The notes under the pieces are model-generated. The model searched no databases. It was not told where the DNA came from and was given only the letters and a program-made list of their open reading frames with translations. DNA of 64,000 bases, from positions 5,020,001 through 5,084,000 of the forward strand of contig WPIO01000002.1 in assembly GCA_009760855.2 (NCBI GenBank), read 5' to 3'. A program made the translations under genes and the position numbers. How positions within the stretch are numbered: the stretch's first letter is position 1; each line of letters starts with the position of its first letter. The stretch comes from Cristatella mucedo (lineage: Eukaryota; Bryozoa; Phylactolaemata; Cristatellidae). Below are positions 61,861 through 64,000 of the stretch, piece by piece.

Positions 61861-62960
61861 GTCACACTGACACAGATATATCTATGCTTGGTTACCCTGC
61901 CACTTCTTTCCTCCTCCTCCTCCGAGGAAGGCACTTGACTGACTGATCGCCTAGCTCTCGCTTCTGCCAATCTTGGCCACGAAAGTGAACACCCAGCTAT
62001 CATGTGCCAACTGTCCGAGAAAAAGCAGCCCCGTGGGTGGGTGACCTCAGAGGGCTACAATGACTGCTGGAGAGCAGGCATTGTAGACGCAGAGCTCTAG
62101 CAGCTTCTCTGGCGGACCCTTCGACCCCCGAAGGATCCGGGTGTCTCCCCAGAAAGGAGACTAAGACATTTCAATATTAAGCTTTAGAACTCGCCTAAGG
62201 ATACTAGCATTCAGCTGCATAGCCTCCGGTTGCACGAGTCTGAACCCGCAGTGTGGCCACGCGAGCAATACCTTTTTAATATATGCTGCAAATGGCCCTC
62301 TTTCAGCGTTTACAGCCACGGCTTTGCAGGGCGACAGAGGGGGATCCAGAAAAGTCTATTGGTAATGCTGTTGGCACCACCACCACCGCTGAATGGTAAT
62401 TACCATTTCCTTATCATGGCATCATCAAAAAGAAGATGCATCTATTAAACCAATGGCACCCAGCTACTCAGCTATTTCTAGTCCAATGTGCACATCTAGA
62501 CGAGTGCATCTTCTATTCGCTACTAAACCACCAGGATAAGAAAAAATAGGCTAAATGACGGCACACGTCCAGCAATGACCACTCAGGTCAAAGTTTAGCC
62601 CCCTCAACGAAAAACATTCGTAGATATGGGCCAGCCTCTGTAAGCATAATTTCCCTGCATGCATAGCAATTTCAAACAAACTTGTTCCACTGGGCATATA
62701 GTACTACTACCTTCTGATACCTTGTTTCACGGTCGTATATTGTACTATCTTCTCTGCTTCACCTATCCATATGTACATGTATGAATGTACTACACAAAGC
62801 CATAAAGCACTAAGAACTTTTTTAAAGGGTTCAAAACGTAAGCGACTTTTCGCATGCATGCGGTAGCTAAAAAACTTCATTTCACGAACAAAGACGTAGT
62901 GAGAAGACTAGTGATGAAGACATAGTGAATCAAGAGGAGAGTCACAGGACAAGTAGCCTC
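61861..62960. other. No gene seen
   Basis: No recognised exon, RNA gene or repeat apart from a weak LINE-B 3' relic beginning near 62,790 (ACTACACAAAGCCATAAAGC.. TTCATTTCACGAACAAAG). Confidence 0.35.
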
Positions 62961-62984
62961 AACTCTGCAGCTATGCTTGTCTAT

Positions 62985-63482
62985 TGCAAACGTCAAAACT
63001 GCCATACTACATCACTTTATCGACCTGCACTCGCTCCCTATCAAGCAGTGTATCGCCTCAAGGTTCTGTCACTCCCTTTTAGTGCCTTCATTCTCTTTCT
63101 CTAGGCTATCTACTTTCCCATCAGGCTGGCCATCACAGCATATGCTCTTCTGAATTGGCCGTCTAGCAATGCCTTTAACCGGCCTCAAATCCTTTGGTGA
63201 CCGTGCCTTAAGCTGTATGCTCCCAAAGTCTGAAACTCACCTCTACTGACACTACGACATCCCTTGACTTGACATTTAGAAAGACGCTAAAATGCACGTG
63301 CTCCTCACAGCTTTTGCTGCACCCATAAGAACTGTCCTCTCGATGCTTATGCGTACTGAGTGTGTGCATGCTATTTTGACACGAATCTTTGCAGGAATAC
63401 TGTATGTAAAGCACAAGGAAAGGAATTTAGTTCTTTCTGACACAATATGCATGTCTAAATATTATTATTATTGTTATTATTT
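62985..63482 (+). pseudogene. Degenerate LINE-A 3' fragment
   Basis: CATCACTTTATCGACCTGCA, CTCGCTCCCTATCAAGCAGT, CTGTCACTCCCTTTTAGTGC, CCTCAAATCCTTTGGTGACC and GCTCCCAAAGTCTGAAACTC follow the LINE-A C-terminal coding order with many changes. An ATT run ends it at about 63,482. Confidence 0.75.
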
Positions 63483-64000
63483 GCCCACCACACAGTAAAA
63501 AGATATTACAAGCGTCTGTCCATTCATTCTTAAGTAAGAAAAATACATATCGAGTACATCTATCTCAGATTTTTTTATAGACTAAACTGAGCAAGTAATC
63601 AAGCTGCTGAAAAGCCAGCAACCTACACACACAGGGAAACCTAGAACACCGATCCACGTGCACGAAGGGCTGGAAGCCCAACGAAGCATGCTGTGCCCTC
63701 CCTCCCAAAGAAACGGACCAGGCATAGCAGTTTTCAGATGTCCGATGGCAGTTAAAAAGAGGGCAAACCGCTGGGTCGGGGAGGTAAGGCTGCTGGAGTG
63801 GTTCACTGTTGCCGGCTTTGGTTCTCAGCTTAACGACAATCGAAGCTAGCAGCAATTCGGTCTTGCCATGCCCCTTGTTTACCCGCAGCCACTGACCATG
63901 CCCTGCAGGGAAATGACAACAAAGAAAACGGGAGAAGGGGTAAAAGCAGCGGTGGCTGAGCAGCTGCTCCCTAATTTCCTGCGAGATAATAACGAGCACA
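63483..64000. other. Window end, possible but unassigned coding
   Basis: A 144-codon open frame runs on the minus strand to the window edge (63,999-63,565), and a strong acceptor-like sequence (TTCTTTGTTGTCATTTCCCTGCAG) ends at 63,907. The peptide has no domain I recognise and competing frames are also open. It could be an upstream exon of a minus-strand gene or chance. Confidence 0.2.

Overview
This window is nuclear DNA from an animal. Four spliced protein-coding genes of conserved eukaryotic families can be rebuilt exon by exon with GT-AG introns, and there is one intact tRNA gene. The presence of Pygopus, an animal Wnt-signalling gene, supports an animal. The phylum cannot be fixed from the sequence alone. 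Short exons, introns from about 0.1 to 5 kb, and many non-LTR retrotransposon and tRNA-type SINE relics suggest a repeat-rich invertebrate.

Layout. 1-3,900 is very GC- and CpG-rich, with a 15-bp minisatellite, a GCC tract and two near-perfect hairpins, but no gene I can assign. 3,900-13,900 is gene-free and holds LINE and SINE relics, CT/GA tracts and a 44-bp alternating purine-pyrimidine palindrome. 14,079-21,748 (+) is an eight-exon TMX2 gene (267 aa). 23,376-24,524 (-) is a two-exon MTRFR/C12orf65-type mitochondrial GGQ release factor (180 aa), convergent with TMX2. 24,525-34,250 is retrotransposon-dominated and includes the best LINE copy (29,743-31,296). 34,527-41,768 (-) is a nine-exon epsilon-COP gene (300 aa); its 5.2-kb second intron is full of LINE fragments. 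46,041-46,122 (+) is tRNA-Ser(CGA) with a Pol III terminator. 46,123-52,280 is intergenic with SINEs, LINE fragments and a pre-miRNA-like hairpin. 52,759-55,801 (-) carries the last two exons of Pygopus with its PHD finger; the 5' exons were not found. 55,802-64,000 is repeats, including three related element copies at 59,700-61,860, two of which form a large inverted repeat.

The genes do not form a pathway. They are independent housekeeping or signalling genes: an ER-membrane thioredoxin-like protein, mitochondrial ribosome rescue, COPI coat, and Wnt co-activator.

The repeats fall into a few families, named here for convenience. LINE-A is L2/CR1-like, with an (ATT)n tail and a conserved 3' stem-loop. 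LINE-B is a second RT element whose 3' end carries TGTAA-type repeats. SINE-C is tRNA-like. SINE-D is tRNA-like and its 3' tail matches the LINE-A tail. I found no CRISPR array, operon or prokaryotic feature, and no convincing undescribed system. The most unusual structures are the 59,700-61,860 complex with its exon-like cargo and the hairpin at 47,861-47,934.
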